Source: Bacteroides ovatus (GTDB taxonomy: Bacteria > Bacteroidota > Bacteroidia > Bacteroidales > Bacteroidaceae). Taken from it: a DNA stretch of 64,000 nt. Within the stretch, counting starts at the first letter, position 1, and every line of letters begins with the position of its first letter. Location: the NCBI RefSeq assembly GCF_001314995.1, contig NZ_CP012938.1, positions 4,712,001 through 4,776,000 on the forward strand. Reading direction: 5' to 3'. The notes beneath the pieces are model-generated. The model ran no database searches. It was not told the DNA's origin and was given only the letters and a program-made list of their open reading frames with translations. Positions 1 through 8,172 of this stretch are shown piece by piece. The position numbers and the translations under genes were made by a program.

Positions 1-136
1 AATCGATGTCGTTAAAATGGCGGATGGCATGTGAACAATAAAAAGCCGTTCCTCCCGGCATATAGACAGTGTTTTGGGGGGTGACTACTTTGTCTAATGT
101 GATGTGACCGATGCAGCAAAGTTGATGTTTCTTCAT
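1..136 (-). CDS. PfkB/ribokinase-family carbohydrate kinase (N-terminus only)
   Basis: The first 45 codons are visible and the rest lies beyond the left edge. The translation starts MKKHQLCCIGHITLDKVV and continues with MPGGTAFYCSHAIRHF. This is the usual first beta-strand and GG-containing sugar-binding segment of PfkB-type kinases (family knowledge). The start is fixed by this conserved beginning. A terminator-like hairpin and a tRNA-Leu gene lie immediately upstream on the same strand, leaving very little room for a separate promoter. The substrate cannot be told from this fragment. Confidence 0.75.
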   Translation of the reverse strand, partial: MKKHQLCCIGHITLDKVVTPQNTVYMPGGTAFYCSHAIRHFNDID

Positions 137-146
137 GTCTAACCAA

Positions 147-180
147 TTAAAAAGCCTCCAAGATAGTATCTTGAAGGCTT
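147..180 (-). terminator. Intrinsic terminator-like hairpin after tRNA-Leu
   Basis: Positions 152-165 pair with 167-180 with a single C/A mismatch, forming a long stem with a tight turn. On the minus strand the stem is followed by a short T run (147-153 region). It sits between the tRNA-Leu 3' end and the start codon of the kinase at 136. Confidence 0.7.
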
Positions 181-195
181 CTAGTTTATTTTTAG

Positions 196-277
196 TGCGG
201 CTGATAGGACTCGAACCTACACGTCTCACGACACCAGATCCTAAGTCTGGCGCGGCTACCAATTACGCCACAGCCGC
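196..277 (-). tRNA. tRNA-Leu (anticodon UAG)
   Basis: Read on the minus strand, the acceptor stem GCGGCTG (271-277) pairs with CAGCCGC (197-203). The anticodon loop CTTAGGA sits inside a CCAGA/TCTGG stem and gives anticodon TAG. There is a long variable arm, as expected for leucine tRNAs, and a GGTTCGAGTCC T-arm. CCA is not encoded; the discriminator base is A. Confidence 0.95.
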
Positions 278-303
278 ATGTGTAGCTTTTTTGTTTAGCG
301 GTG

Positions 304-311
304 CAAAGATA
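304..311 (-). promoter_or_regulatory. Bacteroides -7 box for tRNA-Leu
   Basis: On the minus strand this reads TATCTTTG, a match to the Bacteroides consensus TAnnTTTG. It lies 26 nt upstream of the tRNA 5' end and no other gene starts nearby. No clear -33 TTTG was found at the usual distance. Confidence 0.55.
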
Positions 312-350
312 GGAAGATTTTCTGATTTGGCAAATAATTTGGCAATAAAG

Positions 351-1415
351 TTATTCACTTAAGATTTCGAATGCCTTTTCAATCAGTGGATCTTTCTTTT
401 GTGATTCTATGTCACCCTGCTCTATCCCTTCTTCCAGAATCTTATCCATGTTTACGTATACATCAGGTTTTATTCCATCTTCCAATGACTTTCCATACTT
501 ATCAAAGTGGGGGCTGGCAGAGAAGCGGACGCTCCAGCCATTGGGTAATTCTGATGAAAATGGCAGCCCTGATCCACCACCGGTCTGATCGCCCAGCTGG
601 ATGATTCTTTTATCTTCGTTATCATTGTTTAAGCTGCGCATTACGTTAACAAAATCATTTGTGGCACTATAACATCGACGATTGGTTAGTATCACGACCT
701 TTTTTTGCCAACGAATACTGTTGGAGGGTTCTAAATAAATGGGTTCCATCTCTGAGAAATCATTGTGTCCCGGACCTGTCTTATGTTGGATATATCCTGT
801 TAATGCCAGTTTATCAGTGAACCGGGCAGCTATGCGTGAAGAATTGGTTAGATTACCTCCTCCGTTATCACGGACATCGATAATTAGTCCATTGCAGATT
901 TGTAAATAGTAAAGGACCTCATCCAAATTGCCATCTCCAACTCCGGCACTGAAACTTTCATAACGTATGTATCCTATGTTATTGTCAAATATTTTATATT
1001 TAAGACCAGCAGATGTGCGATAGCCTGAATTGGCACTACCCAGATAATAGTTATAAAGAATATCTTCTCTATAATTCCAAGGGTAGCCCTGATACCATGC
1101 ATCGTAATAAGAAATACGACTGGCAGAAGATAGATTGACATGCCCGTCTTTCAAGATATAAAGCATTTGGCTTAGGATGTCGAACAGGTCATCATTGGAC
1201 ATCGACGGAATAATCAGTTTGCTATATTCGTCATGAACAGCATCCCAGTCAATGCCTTTCGTATCCAGGAAACAATACTGTTCGTCAATGATCTTCCATA
1301 GTTGTTCGAAATTACCTCTGGGATCATTGGCGTAGTCATCTTCCCCAATGCAACCAGTCAGCACCGGAAGGCAGCAGAGCAGCCAAAGTATTTGTCTAAT
1401 CTTATTTCTCATCAT
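351..1415 (-). CDS. S41-family peptidase, lipoprotein
   Basis: Predicted exported serine peptidase of the tail-specific/C-terminal processing type. A short N-terminus with a hydrophobic stretch ends in LTGC, a lipoprotein signal. The conserved regions are an ILKDGHVNL segment, the IDVRDNGGGN strand-loop and CYSATNDFV, which holds the likely catalytic serine. I see no convincing PDZ domain. The N-terminal domain resembles the small helical domain common in Bacteroidetes S41 lipoproteins. I chose the start at 1415 because it gives a compact lipoprotein signal of about 20 residues; an in-frame ATG at 1445 would add ten residues. It follows the DUF3316 gene closely and may be in the same operon as parC. 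The substrate is unknown. Confidence 0.8.
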   Translation of the reverse strand: MMRNKIRQILWLLCCLPVLTGCIGEDDYANDPRGNFEQLWKIIDEQYCFLDTKGIDWDAVHDEYSKLIIPSMSNDDLFDILSQMLYILKDGHVNLSSASRISYYDAWYQGYPWNYREDILYNYYLGSANSGYRTSAGLKYKIFDNNIGYIRYESFSAGVGDGNLDEVLYYLQICNGLIIDVRDNGGGNLTNSSRIAARFTDKLALTGYIQHKTGPGHNDFSEMEPIYLEPSNSIRWQKKVVILTNRRCYSATNDFVNVMRSLNNDNEDKRIIQLGDQTGGGSGLPFSSELPNGWSVRFSASPHFDKYGKSLEDGIKPDVYVNMDKILEEGIEQGDIESQKKDPLIEKAFEILSE

Positions 1416-1459
1416 TAATTGATCTCTCACTTGAAGTTTCAACATTAAATTTTGTTCTC

Positions 1460-2320
1460 TTAGTAAGCTCTAACCGATGAGGGAAGAGCGGTTCCTTTCT
1501 TATTTCGGATACGGTATAGGTCTTTCACAAATCCTACCATGAATACGTGTGAGTAGGTATGTGTCTTGATATTGTTAACGTTGGATTGCTGCAAATCAGC
1601 CAGGTAGCTGAAGCGCATTTTGGTATATCCTATCGGCAGGTCGACGGAGAGCATCTGTCGCAACGAAGGTTGATTGTGCAGGGAGGTAAATTTTATTACT
1701 CCACTCGAATTTCCCAAAGAGAATATTTCGTAATAAGATTGTCCGTAGTGGGGAGAGAACATCACTCCCATAACCGGCAGATTGACCTGATAACGAAGCA
1801 CCATCGGATACCGTTTGATTTTCAGGTGCCAAATAGCCATTCCGGAGGCATCCAGATTGACGTATGCCCGTGCGGATGCCGGATTGTTGGTGTTCCGGAG
1901 ATTATAGACAAAGCCTCCGTTGACATCTATCAATCCTCCGGCTAATAATTTGAAATTATCTGTCAGGCGGAACTGGTAATGTAATCCATAGTTCCAGTTG
2001 ACTAATCCGGAGAAAGTGTTATTGTTATCGGCCCGGTTGTGCGTATAGCTGATGTTTGCCTGAAAGAAGTTCTGCACAGATACATTTCCATCAAACAACT
2101 TGGTCATCCGAATCAATTCACGGGAAACACGGAAGTCGATTCCTTTGTATTCCTGCGGTGAAAGATAGGTGTCGAAAACGTTAGTAAATCCGACACCATA
2201 CATGGTGGCACGTGTTACATACCGATGGGCTTGCAGACTGTCGATCTGCGCTTGTAATCTTGTGCAAAGGGCGAACAGGATGCAACCTGTCAGCCCCAGG
2301 TATATTAGTTTTTTCTTCAT
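1460..2320 (-). CDS. DUF3316-family exported protein
   Basis: 286 residues with a Sec signal peptide ending near LQAQ (about residue 25). The rest is rich in alternating aromatic and polar strands, such as YGLHYQFRL and YTKMRFSYLA, as in small outer-membrane beta-barrels. The whole resembles the DUF3316 family of Bacteroides, whose function is not established. Its ATG overlaps the TGA stop of parC by one base (TGATG), so the two genes are translationally coupled. I assign no biochemical role. Confidence 0.7.
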   Translation of the reverse strand: MKKKLIYLGLTGCILFALCTRLQAQIDSLQAHRYVTRATMYGVGFTNVFDTYLSPQEYKGIDFRVSRELIRMTKLFDGNVSVQNFFQANISYTHNRADNNNTFSGLVNWNYGLHYQFRLTDNFKLLAGGLIDVNGGFVYNLRNTNNPASARAYVNLDASGMAIWHLKIKRYPMVLRYQVNLPVMGVMFSPHYGQSYYEIFSLGNSSGVIKFTSLHNQPSLRQMLSVDLPIGYTKMRFSYLADLQQSNVNNIKTHTYSHVFMVGFVKDLYRIRNKKGTALPSSVRAY

Positions 2321-4965
2321 CAGAATAATTTCATCTGCCCGGTGATTTCATCAATAATATCGCCTTCGCTCTTGCCGCTGTCCGGATCCAGATTTTCCGG
2401 CTCCTCTTCAGGAACTTCCTGTTGTTCTTGTGAGGGTTCGGGGAAGCGAGTTGGTTCAAGCTCATTGATTGTCTCCACTGCATAGGTAGTAATACGTTTT
2501 CCCTTGGCTTTGAAACCTTTGACAGCAATGAATTCATCCGCATCGATATTCAACGGATCACGGAAATTGTCGTGTCCGCCAAATATGACTTCCAGACGAG
2601 GATAGTACTCGTCGGTCAGCAGAATCAGACGGTTGTTCTTATTTTCTCCCAAGTAGTTCTGTTTACGGTTGGAGGCCTCAAAACAGAAACGTTTCAGATA
2701 CGGATAATTCTGTTGGTCGGCATCGTAAAGCGCGGCAGTCCATATCTTGTTAGGATCAAACTTCTCCACGATGCTTACATTATCTTCATAGTGGTTGCTC
2801 AAGTCGAAGTTGGTAGTATAGAAATCACCGTTGTTCAGAACAATCAATATGCTGTCGTCGCTTTGGAATTCACCCAGATATTCACCTCGTCCGTCATAGT
2901 TGAGGCGGAGTATGTCACGGTCAAACCATACTTTACGTCCACCGAGCGTAGAACCTCCTTTTTGTTTCAGGGATATCTTATGTACCGGCAAGCGGGTAAG
3001 AATCACGCCTCGTGCCTGACGTCCCTTGATGCTGACCTCACTGAAGTCATGCTCGAAAATGATACGACGTACACGCGGATTCGGTTTCAGTGTCACCTTG
3101 ATGATTTCGGCTTCTCCATTCGGATTGGCGCTGAAATAGGTAATCCGTGATTCGGGAGTTCCCTGTGTGACATCATATTCGCGGTCGCGAACTACAGAGG
3201 TCACGGCGAAACGTTTTACGTATGTCGTTCCTTCTTTTCCGTCGCGGTAGGCTACATTGTAGATCGTACGTTTATCGTTCTTCTTGAATACATTGACATA
3301 AAGAACGTTTTTGCCGACGAATTTCTTGTCGGCAACAGGAGTAACGATATACTTACCGTCGCGGAAGAAGATAATGACATCATCGATATCCGAACAACAT
3401 GCTACGAACTCGTCTTTTTTCAAGGCTGTTCCGATAAATCCTTCTTCGCGGTTGATATAAAGTTTTTCGTTTGCTTCTACTACTTTGGCAGCTTCGATGG
3501 TGTCGAAGTTACGCAGTTCCGTACGGCGCGGGAAGTTCTTGCCGTATTTGTTTTTCAACATCTGATACCAGTTGACGGTATAATCTACGATGTGAGCCAG
3601 ATGATTATCAATCTCGGCCACTTCTTCTTTCATCTTGGCAATCAGTTCATCCGCTTTGTCCGAGTTGAATTTCAGAATACGCCCCATTTTGATTTCCATC
3701 AGTTTGAGAATATCCTCTTTGGTTACTTCGCGGATAAATTTCGGATAATAAGGCGTCAGGCGTTCGTCAATATGAGCACAAGCAGCGTCCATATCTTTGG
3801 ATTGTTCGAACTCTTTGTCCTTATAGATGCGTTCTTCGATAAATATCTTTTCGAGCGAAGCAAAGTGCAACGCTTCCAGTATTTCGTTTTTCTTGATTTC
3901 CAGCTCCTGCTTTAGCAAATCCAGCGTGTTGTCTGCCGACTTTCTCAAGACTTTGCTGACAGTGAGGAAATGAGGTTTGCTGTCATCAATCACGCAGCAG
4001 TTGGGTGAGATACTTACTTCGCAATCGGTGAATGCGTACAATGCATCGATTGTTTTGTCCGATGATGTACCTGGTGCCAGATGCACTAATATTTCTACGT
4101 TGGCAGCTGTGTTGTCATCTACCTTGCGAATTTTGATTTTTCCTTTATCAACAGCTTTTAGGATAGAGTCGATCACTGTTGAAGTGGTTTTCCCATAAGG
4201 GATCTCTGTGATTGCAAGTGTTTTGTTATCAATCTTGTTGATCTTGGCACGTACTTTCACTGCTCCGCCACGTTCTCCGTCGTTGTATTTGGCTACGTCA
4301 ATCGAGCCGCCTGTCTGGAAATCGGGATATAGTTGGAATTCCTCTCCACGCAGGTAACTGATGGAAGCATCACAAAGTTCGTTGAAGTTATGCGGCAATA
4401 TCTTGGAAGAAAGTCCAACGGCGATACCTTCCACTCCCTGCGCCAGTAATAACGGGAATTTCACAGGAAGAGTGACTGGTTCCTTATTTCGTCCGTCGTA
4501 TGACAATTTCCATTCGGTAGTTTTGGGATTGAAGACAACATCCAGCGCAAACTTGGATAAACGCGCCTCGATATAACGGGGAGCAGCCGCACCGTCTCCG
4601 GTGAGGATATTACCCCAGTTACCCTGACAGTCAATCAACAGGTCTTTCTGTCCCAACTGTACCAAGGCATCCCCGATAGAAGCATCCCCATGCGGGTGGA
4701 ACTGCATGGTGTGTCCCACAATATTTGCCACTTTGTTATACCGCCCGTCATCCAGACGTTTCATAGAATGCAGGATACGACGTTGCACAGGCTTTAAACC
4801 GTCATTGATGTGGGGTACGGCACGTTCCAGAATAACATATGAAGCATAGTCCAGAAACCAATTCTGGTACATGCCTGTTAACTGATGTTTTACGCTTTCG
4901 TCCCGCGCGTCCGCCGGTTTGTAGTCTGAATGTTCTTCCGTTATCTCGTTGATTTCGTCACTCAT
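2320..4965 (-). CDS. parC: DNA topoisomerase IV subunit A
   Basis: Type IIA topoisomerase breakage-reunion subunit, which partners with ParE for chromosome decatenation. From the start used here the product is 881 residues. The N-terminus carries LKPVQRRILHSM and HPHGDASIGDA, the DNA-gate helix, and AAAPRYIEARLS with the catalytic tyrosine at about residue 131. A coiled-coil region follows, then a C-terminal domain that is degenerate compared with GyrA, and an acidic glutamate-rich tail. The frame is open a further 46 codons upstream, but that stretch is hydrophobic, unlike any ParC, and overlaps the predicted promoter at 5004-5019. The start at 4965 (MSDEINEITEE) is therefore preferred. The ParC rather than GyrA assignment rests on length and the weak C-terminal domain. 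Confidence 0.9.
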   Translation of the reverse strand: MSDEINEITEEHSDYKPADARDESVKHQLTGMYQNWFLDYASYVILERAVPHINDGLKPVQRRILHSMKRLDDGRYNKVANIVGHTMQFHPHGDASIGDALVQLGQKDLLIDCQGNWGNILTGDGAAAPRYIEARLSKFALDVVFNPKTTEWKLSYDGRNKEPVTLPVKFPLLLAQGVEGIAVGLSSKILPHNFNELCDASISYLRGEEFQLYPDFQTGGSIDVAKYNDGERGGAVKVRAKINKIDNKTLAITEIPYGKTTSTVIDSILKAVDKGKIKIRKVDDNTAANVEILVHLAPGTSSDKTIDALYAFTDCEVSISPNCCVIDDSKPHFLTVSKVLRKSADNTLDLLKQELEIKKNEILEALHFASLEKIFIEERIYKDKEFEQSKDMDAACAHIDERLTPYYPKFIREVTKEDILKLMEIKMGRILKFNSDKADELIAKMKEEVAEIDNHLAHIVDYTVNWYQMLKNKYGKNFPRRTELRNFDTIEAAKVVEANEKLYINREEGFIGTALKKDEFVACCSDIDDVIIFFRDGKYIVTPVADKKFVGKNVLYVNVFKKNDKRTIYNVAYRDGKEGTTYVKRFAVTSVVRDREYDVTQGTPESRITYFSANPNGEAEIIKVTLKPNPRVRRIIFEHDFSEVSIKGRQARGVILTRLPVHKISLKQKGGSTLGGRKVWFDRDILRLNYDGRGEYLGEFQSDDSILIVLNNGDFYTTNFDLSNHYEDNVSIVEKFDPNKIWTAALYDADQQNYPYLKRFCFEASNRKQNYLGENKNNRLILLTDEYYPRLEVIFGGHDNFRDPLNIDADEFIAVKGFKAKGKRITTYAVETINELEPTRFPEPSQEQQEVPEEEPENLDPDSGKSEGDIIDEITGQMKLF

Positions 4966-5003
4966 AAAATTCGTATATACTATAATTTTAACGCATACGC
5001 ACG

Positions 5004-5019
5004 CAAAAATACAAAAATA
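5004..5019 (-). promoter_or_regulatory. Tandem -7 boxes upstream of parC
   Basis: Two adjacent copies of TATTTTTG on the minus strand (5004-5011 and 5012-5019) match TAnnTTTG and lie about 40-55 nt upstream of the parC ATG. They support the start at 4965 over the longer reading frame. Confidence 0.5.
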
Positions 5020-5092
5020 AAAGAGATTTCGATGAAAAACGGTGAATATTCCGTGTGTTAAAAGGGTATAAATCAGCTTTACGGAAGGAAAA

Positions 5093-5128
5093 CAGAAAGG
5101 CATATCCTATCAAAGACATGCCTTTCTG
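5093..5128 (-). terminator. Intrinsic terminator after the Gfo/Idh gene
   Basis: A perfect 11-bp stem, CAGAAAGGCAT (5093-5103) with ATGCCTTTCTG (5118-5128), has a 14-nt loop and is followed on the minus strand by TTTT. It separates the sugar-oxidoreductase gene from the parC promoter. Confidence 0.75.
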
Positions 5129-5171
5129 TAAAATTATAACCTAATGAAAAAACGAGAAATGGGTACATGAT

Positions 5172-6515
5172 TTAAACCCGTATTTCCCAACCTTTTTCGT
5201 ACTCTCTTCCCCAAAGTTTATTGGCTTCCAAATCGTTAAGAATTCGTCCGCTTCCCGGATCAATCTGTAATGAATGTCCGACACGTTGGGCAATATTACC
5301 TAATTGTACCAACTGGGTACTGATACAGGCATCTACAATTCCGGAATTTAACTTTGTTCCTTTGCGAATGGCATCAAACCAGTTTCGGAAGTGGAAGGCA
5401 TCCAGCTTTTCGGATGGATTCAACAGATTGCCGGTCTCAAATTTTAAATCACTTTTTACCTCTTTAATCGTTTTACCTTTTATATCTGTAATTTTATATT
5501 CATTGCCACCGCCAATGAAGAGAGTTCCGGTTTCTCCATAAAATGCGGTTCCTACTCCATATCCGTCTACCGGCATCGTATTACAACTACGTCCTTCCCA
5601 TGAAAAAGATGCTTCGTCACCAAATTGGAAGGTGATAAGTTGTGTGTCAGGAGTTTGCCAGTCGTCCTGAAAACGATACCGACCTCCGATAGAATCAACC
5701 TTTGTAGGATAATCTACGCCCAGTCCCCAGCGGAGTATATCAACAAAGTGGGTTCCATTGTTGAGCGCTTCACCTGTTCCCCAATTCCAGAACCAATGCC
5801 AGTTATAATGGATGAAATTATCTTTGAAATCTGCAACACGTGGGGCAGGACCTTGCCATAAATCCCAATCCAGATAATCAGGTACAGGAACAACTTTCCC
5901 TGTTCCAATGGAAGGGCGATTATTGACATACCAAGATTTGGCATATCTCACTTTTCCGATAGAACCGGATTTTATTTCCTCCATAGCTTTAATTACATTG
6001 GGAAATGAGCGGCGTTGGTTACCCACTTGAACAATCCGGTTATATTTCAAAGCGGCTCGAATCAGCATTTCATTTTCTGCCGGATTATGACTGGTAGGTT
6101 TTTCCAGATAAACATGCTTTCCGGCCTGCATAGCCATAATGGCTGCTTTGGCATGCCAATGGTCAGGGGTAGCAATCACCACTGCTTCAAAATCGTTCGA
6201 CTCTAACATCTTACGAATGTCTTTTTCTCCTTTGGGAGTACGTCCGGTAATTTTGTGGATAGCAGCCTGACATTTTTCTAATGCTCTTGAGTCTACATCA
6301 CAAATGTAAGTAACTTCACAATCTGGAAGTTTGGCAAATCCTTGCGCCAGGGCCTTACCTCTCGAGTTCACTCCAATGACTCCGATACGTATTTTTTCGT
6401 TAGCTCCCAGAATATCTTGATAACGGCTTGAACCGAATCCTGGAAGTATGCTTCCTAATGAGAGTGCAGCTGTACCTGCTACTGTTTTTTTGATAAAATC
6501 TCTTCTTGTTGTCAT
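5172..6515 (-). CDS. Gfo/Idh/MocA oxidoreductase, Tat-exported
   Basis: 447 residues. The N-terminus TTRRDFIKKTVAG is a twin-arginine signal, so a folded, cofactor-loaded enzyme is probably exported. The Rossmann motif IRIGVIGVNSRGKA and the catalytic-region motif VYLEKPTSHNP are those of the Gfo/Idh/MocA family (NAD(P)-dependent sugar oxidoreductases, some being NAD-dependent glycosidases). A second motif, GTGEALNNGTHFVDILRW, belongs to the substrate domain. The gene has its own promoter with the same regulatory half-sites as the susC and esterase promoters (6532-6594), so it belongs to the same regulon although it sits at the far end of the locus. The substrate is unknown; a GH109-type glycosidase cannot be excluded. 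Confidence 0.85.
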   Translation of the reverse strand: MTTRRDFIKKTVAGTAALSLGSILPGFGSSRYQDILGANEKIRIGVIGVNSRGKALAQGFAKLPDCEVTYICDVDSRALEKCQAAIHKITGRTPKGEKDIRKMLESNDFEAVVIATPDHWHAKAAIMAMQAGKHVYLEKPTSHNPAENEMLIRAALKYNRIVQVGNQRRSFPNVIKAMEEIKSGSIGKVRYAKSWYVNNRPSIGTGKVVPVPDYLDWDLWQGPAPRVADFKDNFIHYNWHWFWNWGTGEALNNGTHFVDILRWGLGVDYPTKVDSIGGRYRFQDDWQTPDTQLITFQFGDEASFSWEGRSCNTMPVDGYGVGTAFYGETGTLFIGGGNEYKITDIKGKTIKEVKSDLKFETGNLLNPSEKLDAFHFRNWFDAIRKGTKLNSGIVDACISTQLVQLGNIAQRVGHSLQIDPGSGRILNDLEANKLWGREYEKGWEIRV

Positions 6516-6531
6516 AGTATCTATTTTTCTC

Positions 6532-6594
6532 CAAAATTAGGTTGTTATTAGAATATGTGAATGAGTATTTCCGTCAATTCTCCTTCAAAAAACG
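6532..6594 (-). promoter_or_regulatory. Promoter plus predicted XylR-type operator, copy C
   Basis: On the minus strand there is TAATTTTG (6532-6539), a -7 box. Upstream are two half-sites 21 bp apart: top-strand TTTCCG at 6568-6573, weak, and AAAACG at 6589-6594, strong, with CTTCA (6583-6587) just before the strong one. The gap between the nearer half-site and the -7 box is 28 nt, identical to the two other copies at 25165-25227 and 26470-26532. Confidence 0.6.
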
Positions 6595-6602
6595 TAAATC
6601 TC

Positions 6603-6842
6603 TTATTTTTTTCTTCGGAAAAGGTGACTCAAGAATATCAGGATTCCTCGGGGAATCCATAATATGAGATAGATGAAAAAACTAATCACGATGACATACC
6701 CGATTTGGGATATTATTTCAATCCATGGGCGGGAATAGATAATGATTGCAATTACATTGATGATAAATGCAAGCAGGAAACTTAGAAGAAAGATATTCCT
6801 TTCTTGTTTCAACTTTTTTGAGGTGATAATAATATCTTTCAT
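6603..6842 (-). CDS. Small two-helix membrane protein
   Basis: 79 residues with a basic N-terminus (KKLKQERN). Two hydrophobic segments, about residues 17-37 and 46-70, are separated by a short polar loop, and the tail is basic (FRRKK). It starts 3 bp after the stop of the upstream Gfo/Idh gene, so it is in the same transcript. I recognise no family. The topology suggests a helical hairpin in the inner membrane. It could assist the neighbouring exported oxidoreductases, but that is only inference from position. Confidence 0.6.
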   Translation of the reverse strand: MKDIIITSKKLKQERNIFLLSFLLAFIINVIAIIIYSRPWIEIISQIGYVIVISFFIYLILWIPRGILIFLSHLFRRKK

Positions 6843-6845
6843 AGT

Positions 6846-8171
6846 TTAGAATTTCATATAGGGTATTTTATATTCGTCGGGGAAGAGGATATGGCGTTGT
6901 TCATCCATTGCCTGATTTCCAAGTAAACAAAGAACCGTTGAACAATATGCTTCTTCCACTACATTCTGTGCTTTCTCTCCGGTGATACACGACTGGCAGA
7001 AAGAAGACAGGATAATGTCCGAACCGTCTTTGTCTGCTCCGATCATACTCAATCCACTGTTTACGTGAATATCTCCATCAATGATAAAGTGTGGTGTGTA
7101 CTCCATTTTTGTTTCCGGTCGCCAACTGGGACCTGCTGTCGGGATGGCGGCAAAAACCTTGTCTTTTACCTGGTCAATCAGCTGTCGGATGCCCGAAGTA
7201 GAATGGTCTTCTTCCAGGTAATAAATACCTTTTGCCATTTCCATGGTTCCTTTACTTCCCAGAATCTGGTCTTCCATTCCGTTGAATTTATTGGAAATCA
7301 ATGATTCGTATGCGATCTTAACTCCATCCGAGTATCTGTAAGTGACATTGACGCTATCATAAACTTCCCGTCCGTCTTTCCAGTATACAATGTCACCCAT
7401 TCCCATAATGGATTCCGGCATTTTTTGGGCTGCCCAGTTACAAACTTCCAACTGATGGCATGCTAATTCCGTCATTAATCCTCCGGAGCTCTCTTTGTAT
7501 AATCTCCAATTAATCTTGCGTTCCAGCTCTGGTGAAGGAATCGGACGACGCCAGTCTGCATTACGGAACCAGTGACAGCGAAGACCTACCACATCTCCGA
7601 TGAGACCGGAATGGATCATCTGCATTCCCTTGATGTACTTCTCGTCATACATTCGCTGCATACAAAAGTAGAGGACTTTGTCTGACTGGTTGTAAGTGTC
7701 ATAGATAGCCTTGCACTCGTCAAGGGTACGTGCCATTGCTTTCTCGCAAAAGACATGTTTGCCGGCAGCTAATGCATCCAATACAATAGGTGCATGCCAG
7801 TTTAATGGTGTGGATATGATGACTCCATCGATGTCTTTCGATTCCAGTAGTTTGCGGTAATCCGTATATGACTTAGCATCCGGACAAAGTTCCAATGCTT
7901 GTTGAAGATTGGGGGCATAATTATCACATACGGCAACAATTTGTGCATGAGGTATTTCTTTGAGGTTATGGATGTGGTATTGTCCTCTGGACCCGGTACC
8001 AATCAAAGCGATTCGTGCTTTCTCATGCTTGATCTCTTGTAGTTTCTCCGGAGTACAGGAAGTCAGCCAAGGAGTGGTCGCCAATAATGCGGTTCCTCCG
8101 GCAACATATCCCAGGCTTTTGATGAATTGTCTGAGTCCTAAGTCTACTCCTTTTTCTTTATGTTCTTTCAT
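6846..8171 (-). CDS. Gfo/Idh/MocA oxidoreductase with lipoprotein-like signal
   Basis: 441 residues from the start used. The N-terminal LRQFIKSLG resembles a degraded Tat signal, followed by a hydrophobic stretch ending LTSC, which could be lipidated. The Rossmann motif ARIALIGTGSRGQYH and the HVFCEKAMA catalytic-region motif are intact. Further on, SGGLMTELACHQLEV is the family's substrate-domain helix. An open frame continues 25 codons upstream but would overlap the ApbE gene. The start at 8171 sits one base after the ApbE stop and gives a plausible signal, so it is preferred. It is part of the susC operon; the likely role is oxidation or reduction of a sugar outside the cytoplasm. Confidence 0.82.
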   Translation of the reverse strand: MKEHKEKGVDLGLRQFIKSLGYVAGGTALLATTPWLTSCTPEKLQEIKHEKARIALIGTGSRGQYHIHNLKEIPHAQIVAVCDNYAPNLQQALELCPDAKSYTDYRKLLESKDIDGVIISTPLNWHAPIVLDALAAGKHVFCEKAMARTLDECKAIYDTYNQSDKVLYFCMQRMYDEKYIKGMQMIHSGLIGDVVGLRCHWFRNADWRRPIPSPELERKINWRLYKESSGGLMTELACHQLEVCNWAAQKMPESIMGMGDIVYWKDGREVYDSVNVTYRYSDGVKIAYESLISNKFNGMEDQILGSKGTMEMAKGIYYLEEDHSTSGIRQLIDQVKDKVFAAIPTAGPSWRPETKMEYTPHFIIDGDIHVNSGLSMIGADKDGSDIILSSFCQSCITGEKAQNVVEEAYCSTVLCLLGNQAMDEQRHILFPDEYKIPYMKF

Positions 8172-8172
8172 A

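Noticed and set aside
4966..5103. 46-residue N-terminal extension of ParC
   Set aside because: It is hydrophobic and cysteine-rich, unlike ParC, and overlaps two TAnnTTTG boxes. The start at 4965 is sufficient.
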